In this document: in pieces, positions 16,704 through 25,772 of the stretch
Numbering within the stretch: the first letter of the stretch is position 1
Layout: every line of letters starts with the position of its first letter
Assembly: GCF_025141935.1 (NCBI RefSeq)
Contig: NZ_CP081120.1
Span: 2,914,001-2,978,000, forward strand
From: Sulfitobacter sp. S190
Lineage (GTDB): Bacteria; Pseudomonadota; Alphaproteobacteria; Rhodobacterales; Rhodobacteraceae
Direction: 5' to 3'
DNA length: 64,000 bases
Notes under the pieces: model-generated
Databases searched by the model: none
What the model was told of the DNA's origin: nothing
What the model saw: only the letters and a program-made list of their open reading frames with translations
Program-made: the position numbers and the translations under genes

Positions 16704-18802
16704 TGCGCGGCCATCCCTTGCAGGCGCCGGTCCCGCCGCGCCGCGATGATCAGAGGCACGCATTTGTCCGCGTCATCGTGGATTGTCACGCAGTCAAGGC
16801 ATTGGAAACATTCCGAATACTGGATTTCGCCGGTCTGTTTGATCGCGCCGTAAGCGCATTTGACCTTGCACAGCTGGCATGGGCTGCCGCAGGCGTCGCG
16901 CCGGTCGATCCATTTGCGGGTGCGGATCAGCCCGCCGATGGCCATGACCGCCCCCAGCGGGCAGACGTAGCGGCAAAAGCCCTTGAAAAGCACCATCGAG
17001 GCGAGCAGCAGCCCCACGGCATAGGCCACGTAGTACCATTCGCGGATGAAGAAGGTGGTGATGGCGGTCTTGAAGGGTTCGACCTCGATCGCCTTGTCAA
17101 GCCGTGCGGGGGCTGTCAGCAGCACCGCCAGCAGCCCGAAAAGTACGATGTATTTGAGCCACTTCAACCGGTCATCCCAGAGGGCGGAAGGCTCGATCTG
17201 GGGCAGCCGCAGCAGGCGGCCGATGTGGTGGGCAAATTCCTGCAGCGCGCCGAAGGGGCACAGCCAGCCGCAGAAAAGACCCCGCCCCCAGAGCACGAAC
17301 CCCAGCAGGGTCACGCCCCAGATCGCGAGCGAAAACGGATCGTAGAGCAGGAAGGCGAAGGAGCCGCCGTCGAGGGCCGTGCGCACCACGCCCAGCGGCG
17401 TGGCGATGGACAGTTGCCCCTGCCCCCACCAGCCGATGAACCCCACCACGAAGGCCAGAATGCCCAGCCGGATCGGTGTGAAGTGCCGGTGTCCCGCCAG
17501 CCGGTTGAGCCGCAGCCCCAGAAGCGCCAGAAGCCCGGTGAGAAACACCCCCAGCACGATGAGATCGCCTTGTCGGCCGCGGACCGCTTCGAGCCATGCC
17601 GGCGCGGGGACGTAGACTTCGGGGCGTTTGAAAAAGCGTTGGTCGGTCACATGGGTTGCGGTCAGCTGGACCGAGCCGATTTGCGGCTGGAACACGCCGT
17701 GTTCGCGCAACGCCTTGATCTGGACCGTCCATTCGGCGGCGGGATCGAAGCCGAGCCGCCGGTCGGTGCGCAGGATCAGCGCGGTACCGTCGGCGACCGT
17801 GTCGGGGACGCCATCGGCCATTTCGACGTAGATGTCGGCGTCGCGCAGCGCCACGGGGAAGCCTGCCTGTTCGGCGGAGATCAGATCGGGGGCCGTGTTG
17901 CGGATAAAATCGTCGGTGACCAGCCCGTGCCGCGCCGTTTCGATGACGAGAATCGGTTCGTCGTTGTCGGAAATTTCCATGAAGTTGCGCAGCTCTTGCA
18001 GGCTGTCGTCGGAGAGCACGGCGCGGGCGATGGCGGGGGGGCCGATGTCGACGACGTAGAAATCTAGGTAGACCTCGTCGGGGTAATCTTGGGCCTCTGG
18101 GTCGTCGTCTTCCCACAGGGTGCCCGCGAATTCGGCGTTCATTTCGGAATTGAGCACGGTTTTGCGGGTCACCAGCCCCTGTGCCACCAGATCGTCCCAT
18201 GTAAGATCCTCGTCAACGTCGGGATCGGGATAAGCGGGCGGGCCGGTGGAGATGCCGCTCATTTTCTCGCGCGCGACCTTGAGCGCGGCGGCCAGCAGGC
18301 TTTCGTGGGCGATGCGCACCGAGGCGGTCGCCTTGGTCACGCCGTCGAGGTAGACAAGCGCGCTGCCGTCGCTGCCGTCGCCGTAGGGGGTGCCGACGAC
18401 GAGGCTGTCGGTGATGGAATGGCCGCGGTATTGCTCGAAGAACTTGTGGAACGGCGCCTGACCCAGACCGGAGACAAAGATCGGCTCATTGTGGCTGAGC
18501 AGTTGGACATCGAGAAAGCGGCCATCGAGATCGAGGGTCACGAGCATGTTGATGGGCGCGCCCGAAAACCCCGGCAGCGGCGCCATCGGTTCGGTTTCAA
18601 AGACATAACCCGCTTCGGCCCCACCGGAATTCAGCAGCTGCCAGACGCCGTCGTCGTTAAGCCGTTCACCCAGTTCCATCGGCGCGCGGATGTGGGGGGC
18701 GATGGCATCACGCGGCAGGACATCGGCCCACGCGGCGCAGATCCCGGCCAGGCCCAGACAGGTGGCCAGCCATAGCCGGAGGAAGAAATGCGCGCGCGTC
18801 AT
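16700..18802 (-). CDS. NosR-like FMN and iron-sulfur membrane protein
   Basis: A 700-residue inner-membrane electron-transfer protein with NosR architecture. A signal peptide (to about residue 26) leads into a periplasmic FMN-binding domain with the flavinylation motif DGVTKATAS (Thr159). A long periplasmic segment follows, then about five or six membrane spans, with CGWLCP and CRYVCP motifs on the cytoplasmic side and a C-terminal ferredoxin part (CGSPCQLCKVKC and CFQCLDC). In denitrifiers NosR feeds electrons to nitrous oxide reductase, but no nosZ is present here. The PQQ cluster context suggests it links the membrane quinol pool, the periplasmic flavin and the PQQ/cytochrome system. Direction of electron flow is unknown. 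Confidence 0.9.
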   Translation of the reverse strand: MTRAHFFLRLWLATCLGLAGICAAWADVLPRDAIAPHIRAPMELGERLNDDGVWQLLNSGGAEAGYVFETEPMAPLPGFSGAPINMLVTLDLDGRFLDVQLLSHNEPIFVSGLGQAPFHKFFEQYRGHSITDSLVVGTPYGDGSDGSALVYLDGVTKATASVRIAHESLLAAALKVAREKMSGISTGPPAYPDPDVDEDLTWDDLVAQGLVTRKTVLNSEMNAEFAGTLWEDDDPEAQDYPDEVYLDFYVVDIGPPAIARAVLSDDSLQELRNFMEISDNDEPILVIETARHGLVTDDFIRNTAPDLISAEQAGFPVALRDADIYVEMADGVPDTVADGTALILRTDRRLGFDPAAEWTVQIKALREHGVFQPQIGSVQLTATHVTDQRFFKRPEVYVPAPAWLEAVRGRQGDLIVLGVFLTGLLALLGLRLNRLAGHRHFTPIRLGILAFVVGFIGWWGQGQLSIATPLGVVRTALDGGSFAFLLYDPFSLAIWGVTLLGFVLWGRGLFCGWLCPFGALQEFAHHIGRLLRLPQIEPSALWDDRLKWLKYIVLFGLLAVLLTAPARLDKAIEVEPFKTAITTFFIREWYYVAYAVGLLLASMVLFKGFCRYVCPLGAVMAIGGLIRTRKWIDRRDACGSPCQLCKVKCAYGAIKQTGEIQYSECFQCLDCVTIHDDADKCVPLIIAARRDRRLQGMAAQ

Positions 18803-18948
18803 GTATCGGAGCCTATTGCGGCTATGCGCCCTGCCCTATGCGACCATCGTATGAGGCCGGTGGGCGGTGGCGCGCGCGGCGGGGCAGATGCGGCGCGATA
18901 CCAAAACGTGGCTTGACTTGAGGGGGGTCGGTGGTGTGGATGGCACCG

Positions 18949-18984
18949 AACCGTTAGCGCTACCGCAACCGTTAGCGCTACCGC
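18949..18984 (+). promoter_or_regulatory. Tandem LacI-type operators before alpha-glucosidase
   Basis: Two exact copies of AACCGTTAGCGCTACCGC, head to tail with no spacer (18949-18966 and 18967-18984), end 31 bases before the alpha-glucosidase ATG. Each has the near-palindromic core GTTAGCGCTAC centred on GC, typical of LacI-family operators such as AglR sites. No LacI-type gene is within the window. Confidence 0.6.
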
Positions 18985-19015
18985 ATCTGTAACCCTTCCC
19001 AGCCCGGAGGCCCCC

Positions 19016-20647
19016 ATGACCGATCCCGCAGCACTCGATTCCAACTGGTGGCGCGGCGGTGTGATCTACCAGATCTATCCGCGCAGTTTTCAGGACAGCA
19101 ACGCCGACGGGATCGGTGATTTGCCCGGTATCACCGCGCGGATGCCTTACATCGCCAGTCTGGGGATCGACGCGATCTGGATCTCGCCGTTCTTTACCTC
19201 GCCGATGAAGGATTTCGGCTATGACGTCAGCGACTATTGCGATGTCGATCCGATTTTCGGCACGCTGGCGGATTTCGACGCGCTGATCGCCGCGGCCCAG
19301 CAGCACGGCGTGAAGGTGATGATCGATGTGGTGCTGTCGCATACCTCGGACCGTCATCCATGGTTCATCAAAAGCCGCGAGGAGCCGGATGGCCCGATGG
19401 GCGACTGGTATGTCTGGGCCGATGCCAAGCCGGACGGGACCGCGCCCAACAACTGGCTGTCGTTCTTCGGCGGCCCCGCATGGCAATGGGACAGCAACCG
19501 CGAGCAGTACTACTTGCACAATTTTCTCAGCGCGCAGCCCGATCTGAATCTGCACAACACGGAGGTGCAAGACGCGCTTTTGGAGGTGTTGCGTTTCTGG
19601 CTGGACCGGGGTGTGCGCGGTTTTCGCATGGACACCGTGAACTTCCTGTTTGCGGACAAGGCGTTGCGCGACAACCCCCCGCTGCCGCCGGAAGAGCGCA
19701 ATTCGGTGCTCGCGCCGCGGGTGAACCCCTATAACCACCAGGACCACGTGTATTCAAAGAACCAGCCCGAAACGCTGGAGTTTTTGAGCAAGGTGCGCAT
19801 GTTGATGGAGGAATATGACGCCACCACGACATTGGGCGAGATCGGGGATGCCACGGAAGGATTGCCGCTGCTGGGCGAATATACCCGCGGGACCGACAGG
19901 TTGCACCAGTGCTATGCGTTCGAGTTTCTCGCGGCGGAACCGCTGGTGGCGGGCCGCGTGGCCGAGGTGCTGCACGAGCTGGACCGGGTCGCCAGCGGCG
20001 GGTGGGCGGCCTGGGCGTTTTCCAACCACGACGTGATGCGGCATGCGACCCGCTGGGGGCTGACGCCAGCGGCGCAGCGGCTGTATGCGACGCTGATGAT
20101 GTGTCTGCCCGGATCGGCGGTGCTGTATCAGGGCGAGGAATTGGGGCTGGAGGAAGACGCGCTGGCCTATGAGGATCTGCAGGACCCTTACGGCCGCGAA
20201 TTCTGGCCGCAGTACAAGGGCCGCGACGGGTGCCGCACGCCGATGGTCTGGCAGGCCGACACCCAGAATGCAGGTTTCAGCGAGGCCGCCCCGTGGTTGC
20301 CCGTGGGTTCGGAAAACCAGTCCCGCGCGGTGGACGTGCAGGAAGCAGACCCCGGTGCGCAGCTGCACCACTACCGGCGTGCCATCGCCCTGCGAAAGGC
20401 TCATCCGGCGCTGCGCGGCGGCACGATCAGCGATGTCTGTGCCGAGGGGGATGTGCTGCATTTCCGGCGCAGCGCGGGTGACGAGACGCTGTTTTGCGCC
20501 TTCAACATGTCCGACACCCCGTCAACGCACGCCTTTCCCGACGGCGCGTGGGATATCGTCGGTCAGGATGTCGGCAGCGCGGCGGAGGCCGTGGACGGTG
20601 GTCTGCATCTGGGGCCGTGGCAGGTGTGTCTGGCGCGCAGGGTCTAG
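19016..20647 (+). CDS. aglA: Alpha-glucosidase, GH13
   Basis: Cytoplasmic glycoside hydrolase family 13 enzyme of 543 residues that releases glucose from alpha-glucosides such as sucrose, trehalose or maltose. The N-terminus WWRGGVIYQIYPRSFQDSN is the family hallmark. The catalytic nucleophile is Asp206 (RGFRMDTVNF), the acid-base Glu275 (TTLGEIGD) and the transition-state stabiliser Asp339 (FSNHD). No signal peptide is present, so it acts on imported sugar. The start has GGAGG nine bases upstream. It is convergent with the glk-aglKGFE genes rather than inside the operon. Tandem LacI-type operator repeats upstream suggest sugar-inducible control. Confidence 0.95.
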   Translation: MTDPAALDSNWWRGGVIYQIYPRSFQDSNADGIGDLPGITARMPYIASLGIDAIWISPFFTSPMKDFGYDVSDYCDVDPIFGTLADFDALIAAAQQHGVKVMIDVVLSHTSDRHPWFIKSREEPDGPMGDWYVWADAKPDGTAPNNWLSFFGGPAWQWDSNREQYYLHNFLSAQPDLNLHNTEVQDALLEVLRFWLDRGVRGFRMDTVNFLFADKALRDNPPLPPEERNSVLAPRVNPYNHQDHVYSKNQPETLEFLSKVRMLMEEYDATTTLGEIGDATEGLPLLGEYTRGTDRLHQCYAFEFLAAEPLVAGRVAEVLHELDRVASGGWAAWAFSNHDVMRHATRWGLTPAAQRLYATLMMCLPGSAVLYQGEELGLEEDALAYEDLQDPYGREFWPQYKGRDGCRTPMVWQADTQNAGFSEAAPWLPVGSENQSRAVDVQEADPGAQLHHYRRAIALRKAHPALRGGTISDVCAEGDVLHFRRSAGDETLFCAFNMSDTPSTHAFPDGAWDIVGQDVGSAAEAVDGGLHLGPWQVCLARRV

Positions 20648-20672
20648 GCTCCGCGCCGGCCGCCCCCCTGCT

Positions 20673-21584
20673 TCAGGCCATGGAGAACCGCGCCACCCCG
20701 TGCAGGGCGGCCAGATCGTCGTCGATGATGTGGATGGGAATGTCCGCGTGGCGGATCAGAGCGCAGGGTTCGCGCAGCACCGCGATGACCTTGTCCGAGG
20801 CCTTGGACAGCACCGCGCGTGACACGCTGCCCGCGAAATAAAAGCCGCCTTTGGGCATGTAGGACATCGTGAGATCGCGCAGTTGCCAGCCCATAAGCGT
20901 GGCGTAGTGATCGACCGCGGCGGTGATTTCGGCGTCGGTGCCATAGGCCGCAATCGCCACTTCGCCGCCCAGATCGGGCCGCCCCGTGGCCATGCGGCAG
21001 AACCCGGCAAAGCCGCGCCCCGAAAACAGGTGTTCGACCGTGCGCATGCTGCCCGGATCGCCGACGCCCTGCATCGCGTCCAACACGTAGGACGACAGGC
21101 CGATATGCCCGCCCTCGACCGAAGGGCAAAAGACATGATCGCCAAAATGCATGACCGGGCTGACGTTGAACCCGGTGCCGATACCGACCACCAGCGATTG
21201 GGGATGTGCCGGATGGGGCCCCGCGCCCGCGTGGATCAGCTTGAGCTGCGTGTCGCCCAGACCCGGCACCGCATAGCCCAGCGCCGTCAGGTCGTTCATC
21301 AGCGTGACATCGGCCACGCCGAAATGGGCGGCGAAGGCCGCGGCATCCACGAACCAGTCGCGGTTGGTCAGCCGCGCGGTTTCGCCATCGGTCGGCCCCG
21401 CCATGGCAATGACCATGTCGTCGATACGGGTTTCGGGATGGGCGGCCACATAGGTTTCGATCACATCGCGCAGATGCCCGAAGTCATCGTTGCGGTGCGA
21501 TTTGATCGTGTCCTTGTGGACGGTTCCATCGCGGGTGAGGGCCACACGCGTGTTGGTCCCCCCCACATCGGCAACTAGACGCAT
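20673..21584 (-). CDS. glk: Glucokinase
   Basis: ATP-dependent glucose 6-kinase of 303 residues in the bacterial Glk family, with the phosphate-binding MRLVADVGGTNTRVAL at the N-terminus and the sugar-binding stretch VTLMNDLTALGYAV. VVGIGTGFNVSP forms a second phosphate loop and SVEGGHIGLS carries the catalytic-loop region. It is the last gene of the alpha-glucoside transport operon, its ATG sharing one base with the ATPase stop (TGATG). It phosphorylates glucose released by the alpha-glucosidase, feeding the Entner-Doudoroff genes at 33.4-35.8 kb. Confidence 0.93.
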   Translation of the reverse strand: MRLVADVGGTNTRVALTRDGTVHKDTIKSHRNDDFGHLRDVIETYVAAHPETRIDDMVIAMAGPTDGETARLTNRDWFVDAAAFAAHFGVADVTLMNDLTALGYAVPGLGDTQLKLIHAGAGPHPAHPQSLVVGIGTGFNVSPVMHFGDHVFCPSVEGGHIGLSSYVLDAMQGVGDPGSMRTVEHLFSGRGFAGFCRMATGRPDLGGEVAIAAYGTDAEITAAVDHYATLMGWQLRDLTMSYMPKGGFYFAGSVSRAVLSKASDKVIAVLREPCALIRHADIPIHIIDDDLAALHGVARFSMA

Positions 21585-22681
21585 CAGTTCAGTCGGGCTC
21601 CCGTCCCAGGCTCGAAGTAGGACACCTTGCCCAGATCGAAGGCAAGGCGCTGTTCGACGCCCGGTCGGGCCGTTGTTTCGGCGTGCAGGCGTGCTGTGAC
21701 GCTCTTACCACCCAGTTGCATGACTGCAAAGGTGTCAGCGCCCGCAGGCTCCACAATATCGATCACGCAGGACGCTTCTTGCGGGTCCTTGCCCGCCTGA
21801 CGGGCCGCATCGGCGATGTCTTCGGGGCGCACGCCCATGATGACGTCGTGCGGCAGGTCGGTGTTGTTGGTATCCTTGAGCACCAGCGGCGTGCCGTCCT
21901 TGCGGGCGATTTCGATCTGCGTGCCGGTGCCGTTCGACGTGGCCTTGGCCGGGATCAGGTTCATCGCGGGGCTGCCCATGAAGTCGGCCACGAACAGGTT
22001 GGCGGGCGTGTTGTAGATTTCCGCCGGGGTGCCGATCTGCTGGATGATGCCGCCCTTCATCACGACGATCTTGGTCGCCAGCGTCATCGCTTCGATCTGG
22101 TCGTGCGTGACATAGACCATGGAGGCGCCCAGGCGCTGGTGCAGGGCCTTGATCTCGGTGCGCATTTCGACCCGAAGCTTGGCATCGAGGTTCGAGAGCG
22201 GCTCGTCAAAGAGGAACAGCTTGGGATCGCGCACGAGCGCGCGGCCCATCGCGACCCGCTGGCGTTGCCCGCCCGACAGCTGGCCCGGTTTGCGGTTCAA
22301 CAGCGGCTCGATCTGCAACTGGGCGGCGACCTCGCGCAGCTTGGCCTCCTGCGTGGCGGCATCGACGCCGCGCACCTTCATGCCGAAGGTGATGTTCTTG
22401 GCCACCGTCATCGTGGGGTAGAGCGCGTAGGACTGGAACACCATGGCGATGTCGCGGTCCTTGGGGCTGACGGAGGTCATGTTGCGCCCGCCGATGTGCA
22501 GATCGCCCCCCGTGATCGGCTCCAGCCCCGCGATGCAGTTGAGCAGGGTCGACTTGCCGCAGCCCGATGGGCCGACGAGCACCAGAAAGTCGCCTTCGTC
22601 GATCGACACGTTGATGTCCTTGAGCACTTCGGTCGCGCCGTAGTTCTTGTAGAGGTTGTTGATTTCGAGAATGGGTGCCAT
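21584..22681 (-). CDS. aglK: Alpha-glucoside ABC transporter ATPase
   Basis: A 365-residue ATPase of the MalK/UgpC/AglK type that energises import. Walker A is GPSGCGKST, the signature is LSGGQRQRVAMGRALV, Walker B is KLFLFDEPLSNLD and the H-loop is VYVTHDQIEAM. A C-terminal TOBE-like regulatory domain (about 240-365) includes MGVRPEDI. The ATG at 22681 is preceded by AAAGGATAACCGAC; the frame open further upstream is inside the permease gene. It is third in the transport operon after the two permeases (6-base gap to aglG). Confidence 0.94.
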   Translation of the reverse strand: MAPILEINNLYKNYGATEVLKDINVSIDEGDFLVLVGPSGCGKSTLLNCIAGLEPITGGDLHIGGRNMTSVSPKDRDIAMVFQSYALYPTMTVAKNITFGMKVRGVDAATQEAKLREVAAQLQIEPLLNRKPGQLSGGQRQRVAMGRALVRDPKLFLFDEPLSNLDAKLRVEMRTEIKALHQRLGASMVYVTHDQIEAMTLATKIVVMKGGIIQQIGTPAEIYNTPANLFVADFMGSPAMNLIPAKATSNGTGTQIEIARKDGTPLVLKDTNNTDLPHDVIMGVRPEDIADAARQAGKDPQEASCVIDIVEPAGADTFAVMQLGGKSVTARLHAETTARPGVEQRLAFDLGKVSYFEPGTGARLN

Positions 22682-22686
22682 GTCGG

Positions 22687-23586
22687 TTATCCTTTCACCG
22701 AACCTGCGGTCAGACCGCGAATGAAGTATTTGCCCGCCACGACATAGACCAGCAGCGTGGGCAAGGCGGCGATGATGGCGGCGGCCATGTCGACGTTGTA
22801 TTCCTTCACCCCGGTGGTCGAGTTGACGATGTTGTTGAGTGCGACCGTCACCGGTTGCGTGCCTGCCTGGCTGAACGAGACCCCGAAGAGGAAGTCGTTC
22901 CAGATCTGGGTGAACTGCCAGATGACGGCGACCACGATGATCGGCAGCGACAGCGGCAGGAAGATCGACCAGAAGATCCGGAAGAACCCTGCCCCGTCGA
23001 CCTTGGCCGCCTTGGTCAGCTCGGCCGGGATGGTGACGTAGTAGTTGCGGAAAAACAGGGTGGTAAAGCCCAGACCGTAGATCACGTGCACGAAGATCAG
23101 ACCCGGAATGGTGCCCGCGATGCCCAAGATCCCCAGCGTGCGTGCCATCGGCAGCAACACCACCTGAAACGGGATGAAGCAGCCAAAAAGCATCAGCGCA
23201 AACAGCATGTTGGAGCCTTTGAAGCGCCACTGCGCCAGCACGTAGCCATTCATCGCGCCCAGCAGGGTCGAGATGGCCACCGCCGGGATGGCCAGCTGCA
23301 CGGAGTTCCAGAAATAGGGCCGCACCCCTTCGCATTGCACGCCGGTACAGGCCGAGGACCACGCGGTGCGCCACGCATCGAAGGTGACCTCGCGCGGCAG
23401 CGCCATCAGATCGCCGGTGCGGATTTCGTCGAGGCTTTTGAGCGAGGTGGTCACCATCACGAACAGCGGCATCAGGTAGGCCAGCACGAAGAACGCCAGC
23501 ATCAGGTAGAGCCCGATGCGCAGGGCGAGTTTGCCGTAGTTCACGCGCGGGCGGTCCAGTGCGGGATTGGCTGCAAAATCAGTCAT
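22687..23586 (-). CDS. aglG: Alpha-glucoside ABC permease AglG
   Basis: A 299-residue inner-membrane permease of the MalG type with about six membrane spans. The EAA-loop motif is AELTKAAKVDGAGFFRIFW, which docks the ATPase. The N-terminal first span (LYLMLAFFVLAYLMPLFVMV) and the long periplasmic part after it, with two cysteines (SACTGVQCEG), are typical of AglG-type subunits. It overlaps aglF by 8 bases. Confidence 0.93.
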   Translation of the reverse strand: MTDFAANPALDRPRVNYGKLALRIGLYLMLAFFVLAYLMPLFVMVTTSLKSLDEIRTGDLMALPREVTFDAWRTAWSSACTGVQCEGVRPYFWNSVQLAIPAVAISTLLGAMNGYVLAQWRFKGSNMLFALMLFGCFIPFQVVLLPMARTLGILGIAGTIPGLIFVHVIYGLGFTTLFFRNYYVTIPAELTKAAKVDGAGFFRIFWSIFLPLSLPIIVVAVIWQFTQIWNDFLFGVSFSQAGTQPVTVALNNIVNSTTGVKEYNVDMAAAIIAALPTLLVYVVAGKYFIRGLTAGSVKG

Positions 23587-24451
23587 CTTTCGCCCTCAGT
23601 TCGGAATAAAGGTAGGGAACGACGATTGCGAAGACGACCATCATCATGACCATGGCCGAACTGGCCGCCTGCCCGATGTCACCGCGCGAAAATGCCATGG
23701 TGTACATGTAGGTCGCAGGCAGGTCGGTGGCGTAGCCCGGTCCGCCGCCCGTCAGCGCGATCACCAGATCGAAGCTCTTGATGGCGAGGTGGGCCAGCAC
23801 GATGAAGGCCGACAGGAATATGGGCGCCATCGAGGGGATGATGATGGCGGTATAGACGCGCCATGTGGGAATGCCGTCGACCTGTGCCGCGCGGATGATT
23901 TCGGTGTCCACCGAGCGCAGGCCCGCCAGAAACAGCGCCATCACGAAGCCCGAGCTTTGCCAGACGGCGGCGATCAGCACGGTATAGATCGCCATGTCGG
24001 GATTGATGAGCCAGTCGAATTTGAAATTCTCGAACCCCCAGCCCTGCACGGTGGCCTCGATCCCCAGACCGGGGTTGAGGATCCATTTCCACGCGGTCCC
24101 GGTCACGATCATCGAAAGCGCCATGGGGTAGAGATAGACGGTGCGGATGAAGCCTTCGGTGCGGATGTTCTGGTCCAGCAGGATCGCGAGACCCAGCCCC
24201 AGCAGCATGGCAATGACGATGAAGAGCGCCCCGAACAGGAACAGGTTGTCCATTGCCGTGTCCCAGCGGGGCGAGGCAAAGAGGCGTTTGTACTGGATAA
24301 TGCCTTCGATGTCGTATTTCGGCAGCAGGCGGGATTTCGTCAGCGACACCCATGCCGTCCAGCCGATAAAGCCGTAGACGAACACGAGAATTGCGATGAA
24401 GGAAGGCGCCAGCACCATCTTTGGCATGTGGTCGGAGAGCCACTTGGTCAT
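23579..24451 (-). CDS. aglF: Alpha-glucoside ABC permease AglF
   Basis: A 290-residue inner-membrane permease of the MalF type with six predicted spans. The EAA-loop is visible at IIRAAQVDGIPTWRVYTAII. Conserved parts are YLYPMALSMIVTGTAWKWIL and the terminal VVPYLYSELRAKDD. It lies 79 bases downstream of the binding-protein gene, beyond a stem-loop that may lower its expression relative to the binding protein, and overlaps aglG. Confidence 0.93.
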   Translation of the reverse strand: MTKWLSDHMPKMVLAPSFIAILVFVYGFIGWTAWVSLTKSRLLPKYDIEGIIQYKRLFASPRWDTAMDNLFLFGALFIVIAMLLGLGLAILLDQNIRTEGFIRTVYLYPMALSMIVTGTAWKWILNPGLGIEATVQGWGFENFKFDWLINPDMAIYTVLIAAVWQSSGFVMALFLAGLRSVDTEIIRAAQVDGIPTWRVYTAIIIPSMAPIFLSAFIVLAHLAIKSFDLVIALTGGGPGYATDLPATYMYTMAFSRGDIGQAASSAMVMMMVVFAIVVPYLYSELRAKDD

Positions 24452-24475
24452 CGGATGCGTCCTTTGGATGAGGTG

Positions 24476-24510
24476 GTCCGCCCCCTGTCGGAGGTGACGG
24501 GGACGGACCG
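24476..24510 (-). other. Stem-loop between aglE and aglF
   Basis: GGTCCG (24476-24481) pairs with CGGACC (24505-24510), and the inner CCCC/GGGG and CTGTC/GACGG segments extend the stem imperfectly. It sits in the 79-base space after the binding-protein gene with no T-run. Such structures often stabilise the upstream message so that binding protein is made in excess. Confidence 0.45.
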
Positions 24511-24530
24511 GTCTGTGATCGCGCGGTGCC

Positions 24531-25772
24531 TCAGAGGCTGTTGGCGATCGCGTTTGCCAACTGCTCGACCGCTTCTTGCGAGGTCATGTCGGAGTTGAAG
24601 TGCGCGGTCACCACGTCGGTGATGGCCCCCGCCTGCGCGCCGTAGAGCGCCATGCCGTGGGCATAGCTGGGCAGCAGCGAGCCGCCTTCGGAGGTCGACG
24701 CCATGTCGGCGGCGGATGTTTTCGCGCATTGGTCGAAGTCATCCAGTGCCACGTCGGTGCGCGCGGGGATTGAGCCCTTGTTCAGGTTGAACGTCTTTTG
24801 GAAGTTTTCGCCCATCACCAGTTTGGCGAGCAGGTTCTGGCCCTCTTCTTTTTCGGCGCCGTCCACGTCGAACATCGCAAAGCTGTCGACGTTATAGAGG
24901 AAGCCGTCGCCGGGGGTGGACGCGCAGAGGAAATCTTCGCCCGGTGCTTTGCCCGCCGCGAGGAATTCGCCCTTGGCCCAGTCGCCCATAATCTGGAACG
25001 CCGCTTCGCCGTTCATGACCATCGCGGTGGCGAGGTTCCAGTCGCGGCCCGAGAAGTTGTCATCGACATAGCCGCGCATGGTGCGCATCTGGTCGAACAC
25101 GGCGATCATGGTGTCGGATTTCAGCGCTTCTGGGTCCAGATCGACCAGCGCCTGCTGGTAGAAATCCGCGCCCCCGACACCGAGCAGGACCGTTTCGAAC
25201 ACGGTAGCATCCTGCCAGGCCTGACCGCCGTGGGCCAGCGGGATGATCCCTGCGGCTTGCAGCTTTTCGGCGGCGGCGTTGAATTCATCCCAGCTGGTGG
25301 GCATGTCGATGCCGTTGGCTTCGAGGATTTCGGCGTTGGCCCAGATCCAGTCGACGCGGTGCACATTGACGGGGGCGGCACACCACGTGCCTTCGCATTT
25401 CATGTGACCCGCGATGGAGGCGGGCAGAAGCGCGTCCCAGTTGTTTTCCTCGGCCACTTTGGAGATGTCGGCCAGCGCGCCTTCTTCGTACCATTCCTGA
25501 ATGGCGGGGCCTTTGATCTGGGCCGCGGCGGGCGCGTTGCCTGCCAGCACACGGGCACGCAGCGCCGTTCCGGCCGCGTCACCGCCGCCGCCTGCGACGG
25601 GCATGTCCGTCCAGACGCCGCCGTTGGATTTGAATTCTTCCTGCAGCACGGCCACGGATTTGGCTTCGCCGCCCGATGTCCAGTAGTGCAGCACCTCGGC
25701 CGAGGGTTCGGCGTGCGCTGCGGTCGCGGCCAGCGTCATTGCGGCGGCCACTTTGAATGCGAAATGTTTCAT
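24531..25772 (-). CDS. aglE: Alpha-glucoside binding protein AglE
   Basis: Periplasmic substrate-binding protein of 413 residues, extracellular solute-binding family 1, with a signal peptide (MKHFAFKVAAAMTLAATAAHA). The N-terminal beta-strand EVLHYWTSGGEAKSVAVL is the family hallmark and the C-terminal region carries tryptophan-poor, helix-rich lobes. The ATG at 25772 follows GGAGGAACCGACAC, so the frame open to 25883 is not used. It is the first gene of the aglEFGK-glk operon and is divergent from the two-component genes at 26 kb, with 225 bases between them. Confidence 0.94.
   Translation of the reverse strand: MKHFAFKVAAAMTLAATAAHAEPSAEVLHYWTSGGEAKSVAVLQEEFKSNGGVWTDMPVAGGGGDAAGTALRARVLAGNAPAAAQIKGPAIQEWYEEGALADISKVAEENNWDALLPASIAGHMKCEGTWCAAPVNVHRVDWIWANAEILEANGIDMPTSWDEFNAAAEKLQAAGIIPLAHGGQAWQDATVFETVLLGVGGADFYQQALVDLDPEALKSDTMIAVFDQMRTMRGYVDDNFSGRDWNLATAMVMNGEAAFQIMGDWAKGEFLAAGKAPGEDFLCASTPGDGFLYNVDSFAMFDVDGAEKEEGQNLLAKLVMGENFQKTFNLNKGSIPARTDVALDDFDQCAKTSAADMASTSEGGSLLPSYAHGMALYGAQAGAITDVVTAHFNSDMTSQEAVEQLANAIANSL

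Noticed and set aside
16703..18067. Plus-strand frame of 454 codons across the NosR-like gene
   Set aside because: Antisense shadow; composition (Gly, His, Gln rich) is typical of reverse-complemented GC-rich coding DNA.
21584..23374. Extended aglK starting inside the permease gene
   Set aside because: The N-terminal extension is aglG read in another frame; ATG 22681 with AAAGGATAACC gives the standard ATPase.
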